Part shown: piece by piece, positions 43,376 through 53,378 of the stretch | Numbering within the stretch: the first letter of the stretch is position 1 | How the letters are laid out: every line of letters starts with the position of its first letter | Source of the DNA: an uncultured Spartobacteria bacterium | GTDB lineage: Bacteria > Verrucomicrobiota > Verrucomicrobiia > Chthoniobacterales > Chthoniobacteraceae | DNA length: 64,000 nucleotides | Direction of reading: 5' to 3' | NCBI GenBank assembly: GCA_903919125.1 | Contig: CAIXGS010000076.1 | Span: 353,119-417,118, forward strand | Notes under the pieces: generated by a model | Told to the model about the DNA's origin: nothing | The model's input: only the letters and a program-made list of their open reading frames with translations | Databases searched by the model: none | Translations under genes and position numbers: made by a program

Positions 43376-45220
43376 ATGGAATCCACCTTACCCTGGCTCA
43401 TCCTGCTCAGCCCGCTGGCTAGCGCCTTGCTGATTTTGCTGTTCGCCCACCGCTCAAAAGCCTTGAGCGTCCTGCTCTCGCTGAGCGCCGTATTTCTCGC
43501 CCTTGGAGCGTCACTGCTTCTGGTAAAAAACGCGACGGATACACTCACCTCCATTCCTTGGATTGACCTGGGTCCCGCCCTTAAGCTGGGTATCGGGTTG
43601 AAAGTAGACGCCCTCACTAGGGTAATGCTTTTGGTTGTTACTGGAGTGGGAACATTGGTTCATGTCTACTCGACGATTTACATGGCCGACGACGAGGGCA
43701 AATCCCGCTTTTTCGGGGCGCTTTCACTCTTCATGTTTTCCATGCTCGGCATCGTTCTCGCCGACAATCTGGCAATGATGTTCATCTTTTGGGAACTGGT
43801 CGGGGTGAGTAGTTTCCTGCTCATCGGCCACTGGTTCACCAAAGAATCCGCCGCCAAAGCCGCAAACAAAGCGTTTTTGACAAACCGTATCGGCGATTTC
43901 GGCTTCATGTCGGGTATTCTGCTAGTGTGGTCCACCGTCGGCACCGTGGAATTCGCGGGCATCCAAGAAAACCTCACAAAACTCACCGCGAACCCCACTT
44001 TCCTGACGCTTGCGGGGCTGTGCCTGTTCTGCGGAGCGGTGGGCAAGTCGGCTCAAATGCCTCTCCACGTCTGGTTACCAGACGCCATGGAAGGTCCAAC
44101 GCCAGTTTCAGCGCTGATCCATGCGGCAACGATGGTCGCTGCGGGCGTCTACATGCTCGCTCGGATCTTCTTCATTTTGGAGCCCTCCGCCACTGCTTTA
44201 GGCGTGATCGCTGCAGTTGGGGCAATCACCGCTCTCATGGCCGCCCTGATGGCTACGCAACAAAACGACATCAAACGCATCCTCGCTTACTCGACACTTT
44301 CCCAGCTCGGTTTGATGGTTGCGGGCATCGGCGTCGGCGCTTGGGGTGCCTCAATGTTCCACCTCTTCACACACGCTTTCTTCAAGGCGCTTCTCTTCCT
44401 CGGTTCCGGCGCCGTGATTCACGCCCTCCACCACGAACAAGACATCTGGAAAATGGGCGGCTTGCGTAAGACCATGCCCAAGACGTTCCTCACTTTCGCC
44501 ATCGGGACTCTTGCGCTCACTGGGATGCCTTTCCTCGCAGGCTTTTTTTCCAAGGAGGCCATCCTCCTTGCCGCTTGGCACAAAAGCCTGCCCGTCTTCG
44601 CCGCAGGTCTTCTCACTTCCCTGCTCACTGCGTTCTACATGACCCGCCTAGTCGTAGTCGCCTTCTTCGGTCACGCTCGCACCGACGCGGCCAACCATGG
44701 TCACGATTGCCCTGCTGGAATGACCGTCCCTCTTTTGATTCTCGCAGTACTCTCTGTGATTGCGGGGTACGCTGGATTCGCTGAGGCAATTTTCGGTAAA
44801 GAACTGTTCCACCACGTCCACGCCGCGGCACCTGTCGCTTTAGTTCCAATCCTTGCATTAAGTGCCTTTGTACTCGGAACATTAGGCGCTTGGATACTCT
44901 ACCATCCTGCCATCAAGGATCCTGCGGTATTCAAAGATGCCTACCGGATTAAAGATCCAGTTCGTATCCCACTTTTTGCAAACAAATTCTACATTGATGA
45001 AATCTACCATGCGCTGATCGCCGGAACCCAAGAGATGCTCGCCGGCTTCCTCGGTTGGTTCGACCATTTCATCCTCGACGGGGTCATCGTGCGCGGCATC
45101 TGCGCGATCACTTGGGGCGCGGGCTACACCTTGCGTCTCCTACAATTCGGCAACTTGCAGGGCTACGCCTTCTTCTTTGGCGCTGGCGTCGTCGTCCTGC
45201 TTTACATTCTAACCAAATAA
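43376..45220 (+). CDS. nuoL: NADH-quinone oxidoreductase subunit L
   Basis: 614-residue antiporter-like proton-pumping subunit at the distal end of the membrane arm. The key glutamate is in FIFWELVGVSSFLLIG, the lysine region in the LPDAMEGPTPVSALIHAATMV motif (LPDAMEGPTPVS) and the later broken helix QNDIKRILAYSTLSQLG. The C-terminal lateral helix is present. I use ATG 43376; TTG 43370 is in frame two codons upstream. Standard order. Confidence 0.95.
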   Translation: MESTLPWLILLSPLASALLILLFAHRSKALSVLLSLSAVFLALGASLLLVKNATDTLTSIPWIDLGPALKLGIGLKVDALTRVMLLVVTGVGTLVHVYSTIYMADDEGKSRFFGALSLFMFSMLGIVLADNLAMMFIFWELVGVSSFLLIGHWFTKESAAKAANKAFLTNRIGDFGFMSGILLVWSTVGTVEFAGIQENLTKLTANPTFLTLAGLCLFCGAVGKSAQMPLHVWLPDAMEGPTPVSALIHAATMVAAGVYMLARIFFILEPSATALGVIAAVGAITALMAALMATQQNDIKRILAYSTLSQLGLMVAGIGVGAWGASMFHLFTHAFFKALLFLGSGAVIHALHHEQDIWKMGGLRKTMPKTFLTFAIGTLALTGMPFLAGFFSKEAILLAAWHKSLPVFAAGLLTSLLTAFYMTRLVVVAFFGHARTDAANHGHDCPAGMTVPLLILAVLSVIAGYAGFAEAIFGKELFHHVHAAAPVALVPILALSAFVLGTLGAWILYHPAIKDPAVFKDAYRIKDPVRIPLFANKFYIDEIYHALIAGTQEMLAGFLGWFDHFILDGVIVRGICAITWGAGYTLRLLQFGNLQGYAFFFGAGVVVLLYILTK

Positions 45221-45235
45221 CGAGGGATCGCGACC

Positions 45236-46717
45236 GTGCTTACCACCCTGCTTCTCATTCCCATCGTCACCGCTGCTGCCCTATTTTTGGGATTCGGTAA
45301 CCGCACTTGGGCGAAAGGTTCTGCCCTCCTGCAACTGGCGCTCACGCTTGCGTTGTGGTTCCGCTACGATCAGGCCAAGGCGGGCTACCAATTCATTTTC
45401 GAAACCAATCCCCTCTTCCCAGGAGTAGATCTGCGTTACTCTGTTGGCGTGGACGGCTTGAGCCTCGTCATGCTGCTGCTCACAGCGCTGGTCACGGTCG
45501 CTGCTGTCTGGTTCCTGCCCCAATTGGAAAAGCGGGCCAATCTATTTGACGGCTCGGTTCTCCTCATCAGCGCGGGCGCCACTGGGGCGTTTCTCGCCAA
45601 GGACCTGTTTTTCTTCTACGCCTTTCATGAATTGGCGCTCGTGCCGACCTTCCTACTCATCGGGCTCTTTGGAAGCGGCGAACGGCAGGCGGCCGCATGG
45701 AAAATCACGATTTATCTCGGCGTTGGAAGCATTGTCCTCCTCGCAGGATTGGTGGATTTACTCATGGCGCTTCCAGTCTCTAGCCGCACATTTGACCTGC
45801 AGGCCCTGCAGCAACTCGGGGCAGCCCACATGATCCCCGCTGCGGCTCAAATCCGCCCGTGGTTCTTACTCACTATCGGTTTCGGAATCCTAATTTCTCT
45901 GTTTCCCTTCCACTCTTGGGCCGCCCCAGCGTACGCATCCGCCCCGACTCCGGTGGCGATGTTGCATTCTGGTGTCCTTAAAAAGTTTGGTCTCTATGGA
46001 ATGGTCCGTTTAGTTTTGCCATTTCTACCCGATGCCTTCCACCAACCGGTCTGGGGAAACTACACCGCTCAAGACCTTCTATTGCTCGCACTCTTGGGCA
46101 ACATCCTTTACGTGGGCCTTGTGACGATCTCCCAACGTAAGCTGGACTTTATGATCGGCTACTCCAGCGTCATGCACATGGGGTACATATTCCTCGGTCT
46201 GGCTTCCCTAAACTTGGCGGGCCTCTCTGGTGCATGCCTTTTGATGTTTGCCCACGGTCTTTCCGTAGCCGCCCTTTTCGCAGTGAGCGGCTCGCTTCGC
46301 GACAGGGAAGGCTCGCTGAATTTTGACAAATTAGGTGGTGCCTCTAAAAGTGTTCCTTTCTTAGGAATTTGCTTCGCGATGGCGGCCTTCGCCTCGATCG
46401 GGCTACCCGGTTTTGCGAACTTCGCCAGTGAAACCATGGTGTTTTTCGGAGGCTTCAGCCCCGGCGCGACGTCCTTTCAAAAAACAGCAACCATCCTTGC
46501 GTTGTGGGGGGTGGTGATCTCGGCAGTGTACATGTTGCGCGCCTACAAGGCCGTTTTCCTGGGTCAACCCACCGCGTCCTCCACCAAGTGGACGGACCTC
46601 GCTGGCAGCGCCCGCTTCGCCCTCGCCCTCTTGCCCCTAACCCTGCTGCTCGGGGGAGTTTTCCCTCGTTACTTCCTCAGCTACCTCAAACCCACTCTGG
46701 AGGCGGCTCTCCGCTAA
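45236..46717 (+). CDS. nuoM: NADH-quinone oxidoreductase subunit M
   Basis: 493-residue antiporter-like subunit. Starts with GTG at 45236. Conserved glutamate in FFFYAFHELALVPTFLLIG, HSWAAPAYASAPTPVAMLHSGVLKK (HSW...APTPVAMLHSG core) and the broken helix RKLDFMIGYSSVMHMG. Follows nuoL by 15 bases, directly followed by nuoN. Confidence 0.95.
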   Translation: MLTTLLLIPIVTAAALFLGFGNRTWAKGSALLQLALTLALWFRYDQAKAGYQFIFETNPLFPGVDLRYSVGVDGLSLVMLLLTALVTVAAVWFLPQLEKRANLFDGSVLLISAGATGAFLAKDLFFFYAFHELALVPTFLLIGLFGSGERQAAAWKITIYLGVGSIVLLAGLVDLLMALPVSSRTFDLQALQQLGAAHMIPAAAQIRPWFLLTIGFGILISLFPFHSWAAPAYASAPTPVAMLHSGVLKKFGLYGMVRLVLPFLPDAFHQPVWGNYTAQDLLLLALLGNILYVGLVTISQRKLDFMIGYSSVMHMGYIFLGLASLNLAGLSGACLLMFAHGLSVAALFAVSGSLRDREGSLNFDKLGGASKSVPFLGICFAMAAFASIGLPGFANFASETMVFFGGFSPGATSFQKTATILALWGVVISAVYMLRAYKAVFLGQPTASSTKWTDLAGSARFALALLPLTLLLGGVFPRYFLSYLKPTLEAALR

Positions 46718-46723
46718 GTGCCC

Positions 46724-48220
46724 ATGTTTCCGCCCATCTCACTCGAAATACTGGTTCTAGCCCTCGGCTTCATTCTATTGCTCGCGGAGTCCTTCTCCAA
46801 CAGCACCAACAAGCGCGGTTTGGCGCACATAGCCATCTTCTGTCTCGGCTGGATATTCGCCATTAGTTTCTTCACGGCACCTACCCCCGCAACGATAGGC
46901 GCTGGCAGTTACTGGAATTTCTACTCAGGCGATGGCGTCTCTCTCGTTTTCAAAAGGATAGCGCTTCTAACCACCATTGGAGTTCTTGTGCTGGCTCTAG
47001 ATTACGAGGCGGCTTTAGCAAAACTCCTTCCGTCCGCACACGTAGGAGCGGGAACCGGAGAATTCTACATTCTACCACTTTTCACCTGCGCAGGCCTAAT
47101 GTTAATGGCCTCTGCCGTAGATTTGGTAATGGCTTTCGCCGCGCTGGAACTGGTCACCATCTCCTTCTACGTGCTAGTTGCCTACGCTCGCCGCAGCCAC
47201 GCCTCCCTCGAAGCCGGGGTGAAATACCTTATTCTCGGAGCGCTTTCCACAGGGTTCATCGTGTACGGCATCACTTGGATTTTTGGGCTCACGGGCGAAA
47301 CGCATTTCACCAAAGTCGCCGAAAAACTCGCGCACCTCAGGGGGGATGACACCGCAATTCTTTTTGCTTTCCTGCTGATTCTCGTCGGCCTCGGCTTCAA
47401 GGTGGCCGCCGTTCCTTTCCAAAGTTGGGTGCCGGATGTGTATGAAGGTGCCCCGACGCCAGTGACTGCTTTTCTCTCTGTCGGCTCCAAGGCCGCGGGC
47501 TTCCTGCTGTTTCTGCGCGTGCTGGAACCCTTCCTTGGCGTGCATTCGATCTTACCCAAAGTCCTTCAGGTGCTCGCTCTTGTCGCGGGCGCAACGCTGA
47601 TTTTCGGTAACCTTGCCGCAATGCCCCAAAACAGCCTCAAGCGGCTTCTGGCCTATTCCAGCATCGGTCACGCGGGTTACCTGCTCACAGCGATTGCCTG
47701 CATTGGCGCGGGAGGCGGCTTACTGCTCGGTGTCGGCGCAACTGTCGGCTATTATTTGTTCGCATATATGCTCATGACGCTTTTGGCGTTTGCAGTGCTC
47801 ACCTTGGTTTCGGTGAATTCCAAAGGCGAAGAAATCCAGCAGTTCAATGGCCTCTCGAAGCGTTCTCCGTTTCTCGCTTTCGCCATGGTGGTAGCGATGT
47901 CCTCGCTGGCGGGCGTCCCCTTAACCGCTGGGTTCTACGGTAAGTTCCTCGTTTTCGCTCAGATTATTCAAGCACACCATTGGGTGCTGCTCTCCCTCGG
48001 AGTCATTACCGTGGGCGCCGGCTTCTACTATTACTTCCGCGTAGTGGCCGCCATGTACTGGCATGATCCGCAGGAAACTGCCCCCATCACGGTGGCTCCT
48101 CTGAGCAAAATCACGATCAGCCTGCTTATCGCTGCTATCTTTTATTTCGGTATCAACCCTAATCCTGTCCTCTCAGCCCTGCGCACTAGTGCGCCGAGCG
48201 TCGCAGCGGCTGCTCACTGA
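46724..48220 (+). CDS. nuoN: NADH-quinone oxidoreductase subunit N
   Basis: 498-residue antiporter-like subunit, the last gene of the operon. Conserved features: ALELVTISFYVLVAY with the essential Glu, VPFQSWVPDVYEGAPTPVTAF (WVPDVYEGAPTPV), and QNSLKRLLAYSSIGHAGYLL. I use the ATG at 46724; GTG 46718, directly after the nuoM stop, is in frame two codons upstream. The operon ends here; no hairpin terminator stands out. Confidence 0.95.
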   Translation: MFPPISLEILVLALGFILLLAESFSNSTNKRGLAHIAIFCLGWIFAISFFTAPTPATIGAGSYWNFYSGDGVSLVFKRIALLTTIGVLVLALDYEAALAKLLPSAHVGAGTGEFYILPLFTCAGLMLMASAVDLVMAFAALELVTISFYVLVAYARRSHASLEAGVKYLILGALSTGFIVYGITWIFGLTGETHFTKVAEKLAHLRGDDTAILFAFLLILVGLGFKVAAVPFQSWVPDVYEGAPTPVTAFLSVGSKAAGFLLFLRVLEPFLGVHSILPKVLQVLALVAGATLIFGNLAAMPQNSLKRLLAYSSIGHAGYLLTAIACIGAGGGLLLGVGATVGYYLFAYMLMTLLAFAVLTLVSVNSKGEEIQQFNGLSKRSPFLAFAMVVAMSSLAGVPLTAGFYGKFLVFAQIIQAHHWVLLSLGVITVGAGFYYYFRVVAAMYWHDPQETAPITVAPLSKITISLLIAAIFYFGINPNPVLSALRTSAPSVAAAAH

Positions 48221-48284
48221 AAGTTAGAGGCGATTGCGGAGACGCCACATCTGGCGGATCTCAAAGGTCGTTTCTTTTATATCC

Positions 48285-50201
48285 ATGGCTGAAAGTGTAC
48301 CCGCGCAAGCGGTCTTTAGTGCTTCCGAACTCCAAATTGCTTTCGGGGCAAAACCTTTACTCCAAGGCGGCACCATCGCCATCCTCGAGGGCGAGCGCGT
48401 CGGATTGGTCGGTCGCAACGGTTGCGGAAAATCCACCTTTCTGAAAATCGCCGCAGGAGTCATCGCTCCCGATTCAGGAACCGTCACCACTCGCCGCGGT
48501 CTGCTTACCGGCTATCTGCCCCAAGAATTCGAGTTAGAACAAGACTTGTCCGTCCACGAAGCCGTGCTTCGCGGTGCCGCCGCGGTGCAAGCGCTCATCG
48601 AAGAATACGAGAACGCTCCGGCGGATGCTCCCAACGCCTCTCAACTGCTGGAGCGTATCGAACACCTCGACGGCTGGACGCTGGACTCCCGCGCCAAGTC
48701 TCTCCTCACCAATCTTAATGCGCCAGCCCCCCATCGCATCGTCGGAAACCTTAGCGGCGGCGAGAAACGTCGAATCGCCCTCTGTCGTAGCCTCATAGCA
48801 CGCCCGGATTTGCTCATCCTCGACGAGCCCACTAACCACCTTGATACCGACTCCATTCAGTGGTTGGAAGACTTCCTTGCACGATATTCAGGCACTTGCC
48901 TATTCGTCACCCACGACCGCTACTTCCTCGATCGCGTGTGCAATCGGATCGTAGAAATACACCAGGGTGGCTTTGTCTCCTTCCCAGGTAATTACACGGA
49001 TTACCTCATCGCTCAGGCCGAACGCGAAGCCGTCTCGGAGCAAACCGAAAAGAAGCGTCAGAAATTTTTACGGAGCGAATTGGAATGGGTCCGGCGAGCT
49101 CCGGGAGCGCGTCGCACGAAATCTCAGGACCGCGTGGATCGCTATTTTGAAGCAGCGGCCCAGGGACCACCGGAGAAGGCAAGTGATGCAGACATCATCC
49201 TACCGACCCCAAAGGAGCTGGGCAACCGAGTCATTTCGCTCAAAAACGTCGGTGCCGACGTCGATGGCCGCCAGCTCTTCTCTGGGCTAACCCTCGAGAT
49301 ACCAGCCGGAGCCCGCATCGGTATCGTGGGACGCAACGGCTCGGGTAAAACGACGCTGCTGCGCATCCTCACGGGTGAATTGGAACCCACCCGTGGCACG
49401 GTCGAACGTGGAGCACGCACGGAGCTGAATCTCATTGATCAGCATCGGCTCCAGATCGACGACACGAAAACCGTCTGGGACGAGGTGGGCGAGGGCCGCG
49501 AAACGGTGCGCCTAGGTACCGAGGATATTAGTTTGCGGGGTTATCTGAGACGCTTTTTGTTCAACGAAACCCAAATGGGGCAGCTCACAGCCCAGCTCAG
49601 CGGCGGAGAGCGCAGCCGGGTTTTGCTCGCAAAGATTCTGAAACGCGGAGGGAACGTCCTCTTGTTGGACGAACCGACGAACGACTTGGATTTGGCGACA
49701 CTGCGCGTCCTAGAGGAGGCGCTGGTTCGGTTTAAGGGGACGGTGATTGTGGTCAGCCACGACCGCTACTTCATGAACCGCGTGTGCACGCACACCTTGG
49801 CGTTCGAGGGCGACGAGTTGCGCTTTGATGTGGGGAATTACGAGGAATTCATACAGCGCAGAGCGGAACGTGCAGCGAAACCTGCCCTTCCCCCAGCACG
49901 AAAGGCGGCTGCAGTTACGCCTGCCGTTACGCCCGCGGCCACCGTTCCTGTAACAGCTCGCCCTCAGAAATTGTCGTGGAAGGATGAGCGCGATTTGGAA
50001 ACCATCGAGGCTCGTATTTTGGAAGCTGAAGCGGCCTTGGCCTTGGCGGAAGCACAGTCCCACTCGCCGGACTTTTACAAACAGTCGCCCGCCGAAATGG
50101 CTGCCAGCCATGAATCACTCATTTCGCAACGTCAAGCCGTGGCCGCTCTTTACGCACGCTGGGACGATCTCGAACAAAAGCAAGCCGCGCTCAAAGAGTA
50201 G
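48285..50201 (+). CDS. uup: ABC-F ATPase, Uup type
   Basis: 638-residue cytoplasmic protein with two ABC ATPase domains and no membrane part. Walker A GRNGCGKST and GRNGSGKT, signatures LSGGEKRRIAL and LSGGERSRVLL, Walker B LLILDEPTNHLD and LLLDEPTNDLD. The C-terminal coiled-coil domain (about 570-635, LSWKDERDLETIEARI ... RWDDLEQ) marks it as Uup, which acts on branched DNA or ribosomes and limits transposon precise excision. Start is the ATG at 48285; the TTG-started 17 extra codons upstream lack similarity. Monocistronic after nuoN. Confidence 0.93.
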   Translation: MAESVPAQAVFSASELQIAFGAKPLLQGGTIAILEGERVGLVGRNGCGKSTFLKIAAGVIAPDSGTVTTRRGLLTGYLPQEFELEQDLSVHEAVLRGAAAVQALIEEYENAPADAPNASQLLERIEHLDGWTLDSRAKSLLTNLNAPAPHRIVGNLSGGEKRRIALCRSLIARPDLLILDEPTNHLDTDSIQWLEDFLARYSGTCLFVTHDRYFLDRVCNRIVEIHQGGFVSFPGNYTDYLIAQAEREAVSEQTEKKRQKFLRSELEWVRRAPGARRTKSQDRVDRYFEAAAQGPPEKASDADIILPTPKELGNRVISLKNVGADVDGRQLFSGLTLEIPAGARIGIVGRNGSGKTTLLRILTGELEPTRGTVERGARTELNLIDQHRLQIDDTKTVWDEVGEGRETVRLGTEDISLRGYLRRFLFNETQMGQLTAQLSGGERSRVLLAKILKRGGNVLLLDEPTNDLDLATLRVLEEALVRFKGTVIVVSHDRYFMNRVCTHTLAFEGDELRFDVGNYEEFIQRRAERAAKPALPPARKAAAVTPAVTPAATVPVTARPQKLSWKDERDLETIEARILEAEAALALAEAQSHSPDFYKQSPAEMAASHESLISQRQAVAALYARWDDLEQKQAALKE

Positions 50202-50239
50202 GAAACTCTGAGAGTACCGTCGACTCAAAAGACCTAAGA

Positions 50240-50315
50240 TGGTGGAGGTAAGGGGATTCGAACCCCTGACCTTCTCATTGCGAACGAGACGCTCTACCAA
50301 CTGAGCTATACCCCC
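50240..50315 (-). tRNA. tRNA-Ala (anticodon CGC)
   Basis: 76 bases on the minus strand including an encoded CCA end. Full cloverleaf: acceptor GGGGGTA / TACCTCC with the G3:U70 pair that identifies alanine tRNA, D arm GCTC...GAGC, anticodon loop TTCGCAA (anticodon CGC, reads GCG), and T arm with TTCGAAT. It is followed downstream on the same strand by nothing, and lies 39 bases after the convergent uup. Confidence 0.97.
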
Positions 50316-50431
50316 AAATCATCTTGGAATCAACAACCGGCATCACCATTCAACTTACAAAACAACCCTCACCAAACTTGGTGTAGACCCCGATTCTCTG
50401 AAGCATCGTGAAATCTCTATCACAAAGTAAG

Positions 50432-50505
50432 TGGAGCGGGTGAAGGGAATCGAACCCTCGTATGCAGCTTGGGAAGCTGCCGTTCTACCATTGAACTACA
50501 CCCGC
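50432..50505 (-). tRNA. tRNA-Gly (anticodon CCC)
   Basis: 74 bases on the minus strand with an encoded CCA. Acceptor GCGGGTG / CACCCGC, anticodon stem GCAGC/GCTGC with loop TTCCCAA (anticodon CCC, reads GGG), T loop TTCGATT. It is upstream of tRNA-Ala(CGC) by 116 bases and could be co-transcribed. Confidence 0.97.
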
Positions 50506-50675
50506 GTGAAATACACGGATCAAATGCACTTGGATAAGATTGGACCAAAAAGCGGGCCCAAATCAAGGCCCTTCTTATCCCGACATGTTTAGAACCTAAA
50601 CTTTTCAGGCCCAAAATTTGAATGCTTCAAGCGCGGTTCCATGCCCTTAATCCAGATCTCTTGTTGCCATCTCGG

Positions 50676-51335
50676 TTAATACCAAGAAAGTATTCCCGGA
50701 GCTGGACTGGTTTTGTCGCTCGAACACTGATCTTTTCCAAGCGAAAAAACACCTACGTTACCCGGTATTGCCTGCCAAACCGCATCTTCAATATCACCGG
50801 GACTTGCCTGATAAAATTTCAGCTTGGAGCCCGAGTATTTCAAAGTGCCATCATTGTCGCCGTCGATGCAGATTCCGTACGTATACCCCCATGGATCAAA
50901 AAGTCCGCTGCTCGCCGGAGTGCTGGAAAAGGGGTAAAGGCCACCGGCGTACAATCCAGCCGAGTTTTTCTTTGCAGCTTTACCATCATAATACTTTACT
51001 CCCCTTGGGTTTATGTCCGATGAAAACGCCGTCAAAGCGTCGATAACCTCACTATTGGCACCCTGAGCCGTATCCGGCTCATAGGGAGCGTCATCAGCTT
51101 TTGTCGCAGAAACAGGGTATCGTGAGTAATCAGTGTAAAACGCTTTGATCGCAGTGCTAACCGATGCGCAATCATTACGAGCTTGGGCGGATCGGGCCTG
51201 ATTGCGAATGGCTCCTGAACCCGTAAAAGCGAGACTCATGAGGATGCCAAGTATGGTTATCACCACTAGTAGCTCGATCAGGGTAAACCCTGAAGTGGCT
51301 GAATTTGAGAAAATACGACGCTGGGAGGGGTACAT
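50676..51335 (-). CDS. type II secretion / type IV pilus-like pseudopilin
   Basis: 219 residues. The prepilin leader [16 protein letters not shown] is followed by the N-methylation segment [21 protein letters not shown] with the invariant Glu5, cleaved after the Gly at residue 16. The globular part ([19 protein letters not shown] ... [22 protein letters not shown] in pieces) has the GspG-like shape common in Verrucomicrobia and Planctomycetes. I start at the ATG at 51333-51335 because the open frame upstream has no similarity. No assembly ATPase or prepilin peptidase is nearby. Confidence 0.9.
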   Translation of the reverse strand: MYPSQRRIFSNSATSGFTLIELLVVITILGILMSLAFTGSGAIRNQARSAQARNDCASVSTAIKAFYTDYSRYPVSATKADDAPYEPDTAQGANSEVIDALTAFSSDINPRGVKYYDGKAAKKNSAGLYAGGLYPFSSTPASSGLFDPWGYTYGICIDGDNDGTLKYSGSKLKFYQASPGDIEDAVWQAIPGNVGVFSLGKDQCSSDKTSPAPGILSWY

Positions 51336-51489
51336 ACACCCGAAGATTATCTGCAAGAATTGGGATGCACGAGCAAGAAACGCGCTGTTAAAATAAAGCA
51401 CGGTCGAAGACCGCCCTAGGCATAAAGATGAGTCCGTCTCAGGGTTCTTCTTGATTGCTGAAACACTCATTTCAGTGCAATTTTTACCC

Positions 51490-52521
51490 ATGTTCACTCG
51501 CAGCTCAGGCTCCAATTCCCACTCGGAAATAAAAAACCACTCTGCAACAGTGCCTGCAACTGGAGAAGCCGCAGGGCCTATTTCTGTGGTGACGGGAGGT
51601 GCAGGTTTTTTGGGATCACACTTAAGCGATCGTCTCCTAGCCGAAGGCCACCGCGTCATTGGAATGGATAACTTCCTGACTGGCAACGCCAAAAACATTG
51701 GGCATCTTGCTGGAAACCCAAACTACAGATTTGTACGCCACGATGTTTCAAACTACATATTTCTTTCAGATGACGTTGATTACATCTTTCATTTGGCGTC
51801 ACCAGCCAGCCCAGTTGATTATCTCGAGCATCCGATCCCAACCATGAAAGTGGGGGCGCTTGGAACCCACAACGCCTTGGGTTTGGCTAAGGCAAAGGGC
51901 GCAAAGTTCCTACTGGCGTCCACTAGCGAAACCTACGGGGACCCGCTTGTGCACCCACAGAAGGAAGACTATTGGGGCAACGTTAACCCGATTGGGCCGC
52001 GGGGGGTTTATGATGAAGCCAAACGGTTTGCGGAGGCGCTGACCATGGCTTACCATCGGTTTCACGGCGTGAACACCAAGATAGTACGCATTTTTAATAC
52101 TTACGGCCCTCGGATGCGCCTTAGGGACGGAAGGGTGGTGCCTGCATTTATTAGTCAGGCGCTGAGCAACAAGGCGTTAACGGTATTCGGAGACGGTTCG
52201 CAAACCCGATCATTTTGTTACGTAAGCGACCTCGTAGATGGAATCTACAAACTTGCGCTTAGTGATTTTCATGAACCGGTAAACATCGGAAACCCCCGTG
52301 AAATGACAATCAAAGAGTTTGGAGAGCATATTTTACGCATCACAGGCTCAAGCTCAAAACTGGAATACCATGACTTGCCTGTAGACGACCCGAAGGTGAG
52401 GCAACCCGACATTAGCCGGGCGAAAAGTGTACTAAATTGGGAACCCAAAGTGGACTTTGAAGACGGAATCCGGCACACCATAGAATTCTTCAAAAGCTGC
52501 ACAGATACGATGCGAGGCTAG
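51490..52521 (+). CDS. uxs: UDP-glucuronate decarboxylase (UDP-xylose synthase)
   Basis: 343-residue short-chain dehydrogenase converting UDP-glucuronate to UDP-xylose for extracellular polysaccharide. NAD-binding [10 protein letters not shown], the catalytic triad parts TSETYGDP and YDEAKR (Tyr-x3-Lys), and the UXS-specific [18 protein letters not shown] and [17 protein letters not shown] segments identify it among the extended SDRs. I start at the ATG at 51490. It is divergent from the pseudopilin gene. Predicted cytoplasmic. Confidence 0.92.
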   Translation: MFTRSSGSNSHSEIKNHSATVPATGEAAGPISVVTGGAGFLGSHLSDRLLAEGHRVIGMDNFLTGNAKNIGHLAGNPNYRFVRHDVSNYIFLSDDVDYIFHLASPASPVDYLEHPIPTMKVGALGTHNALGLAKAKGAKFLLASTSETYGDPLVHPQKEDYWGNVNPIGPRGVYDEAKRFAEALTMAYHRFHGVNTKIVRIFNTYGPRMRLRDGRVVPAFISQALSNKALTVFGDGSQTRSFCYVSDLVDGIYKLALSDFHEPVNIGNPREMTIKEFGEHILRITGSSSKLEYHDLPVDDPKVRQPDISRAKSVLNWEPKVDFEDGIRHTIEFFKSCTDTMRG

Positions 52522-52651
52522 GCGAGAATTCGACACCCCAAACAATCTGCGTAAGCTTTTGTAATAAAAACACTTCCCTAACACCTCTACCACACTTCCC
52601 CGAATAAGGCTCAGACACAATTGTAGCTTCAAACTTCCCACCCCCAGAAAC

Positions 52652-53281
52652 ATGAAAAACATCCCCCACCTCGCGATGATCGTCGGAATCGCGTTTCTCG
52701 CGTCCAGCCTGCAAACCGTTAATGCCGCTGGTCGCCGAATCGAAAACGTACAGCCGAAAGTGAACTTGGTTGGCTCCCCTGAAATTATGGCGAGTGTCAG
52801 AGGTGCCCAACCCAAGAAACAAAGAATTGCGGGGCCAGGTGAACCCGCACCGGTCTGGCTGGAGTTTGAGACGGACTTTGACACTGCGGATGAGTTTCCG
52901 GAGTTGACTATGAAGTGCTCTGTGATGCTGCAACTGGGCAAGGGAATCAAACTAGTGGAGGGGGAGGTGACTCTGGTTGACGTTGCAAAGGGCAAGGATC
53001 GTCATGCAGTCATGTACATTGCCCCCAAAACGTTAAACAAACTTTCCGAAAACAAGCCGTTTACTATGACAATGGTGAGGGCTATCTTGGTTGAGTTAAG
53101 TGCTCAAGGGGAGCTTATCGGAGCGAATTTCAAAGGCTCGCCGGGGATCACTGCGGACGCCTTCACACAAGGGAAGGATAAACTAGATAAGGTTACCGAC
53201 GCCATGCTGAACAAAAGCCAGACGCCTTTTGGTCCGTTGTTTTGGGATTACTATGAAGCGATCAAACCGTCTTCCCGTTAA
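52652..53281 (+). CDS. small secreted protein, Amuc_1102-like
   Basis: 209 residues with a signal peptide (ending near VNAAG). The rest is beta-rich (VWLEFETDFD, ELTMKCSVML, VEGEVTLVDVAKGKDRHAVMYI and others), consistent with an Ig-like fold. I match it to Akkermansia Amuc_1102 by size (about 210 residues), predicted secretion and position next to the PilM-like gene. Sequence identity cannot be measured here, so the match rests mainly on context. The 200-base gap to the next gene holds four 17-bp repeats. Confidence 0.68.
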   Translation: MKNIPHLAMIVGIAFLASSLQTVNAAGRRIENVQPKVNLVGSPEIMASVRGAQPKKQRIAGPGEPAPVWLEFETDFDTADEFPELTMKCSVMLQLGKGIKLVEGEVTLVDVAKGKDRHAVMYIAPKTLNKLSENKPFTMTMVRAILVELSAQGELIGANFKGSPGITADAFTQGKDKLDKVTDAMLNKSQTPFGPLFWDYYEAIKPSSR

Positions 53282-53378
53282 TCCTCAAGGATAGTCTCCA
53301 AGGTTAATCTAAAAAAGTTTTTTAAGGAATAGCCAAACTGCTGCGGTACTGTGGGTGGTCGACATGTTGCCACACAAA

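Noticed and set aside
51336..51698. Upstream in-frame extension of the pseudopilin gene, overlapping the UDP-xylose synthase gene antisense
   Set aside because: The prepilin leader must begin close to the cleavage site, so the ATG at 51335 is the real start.
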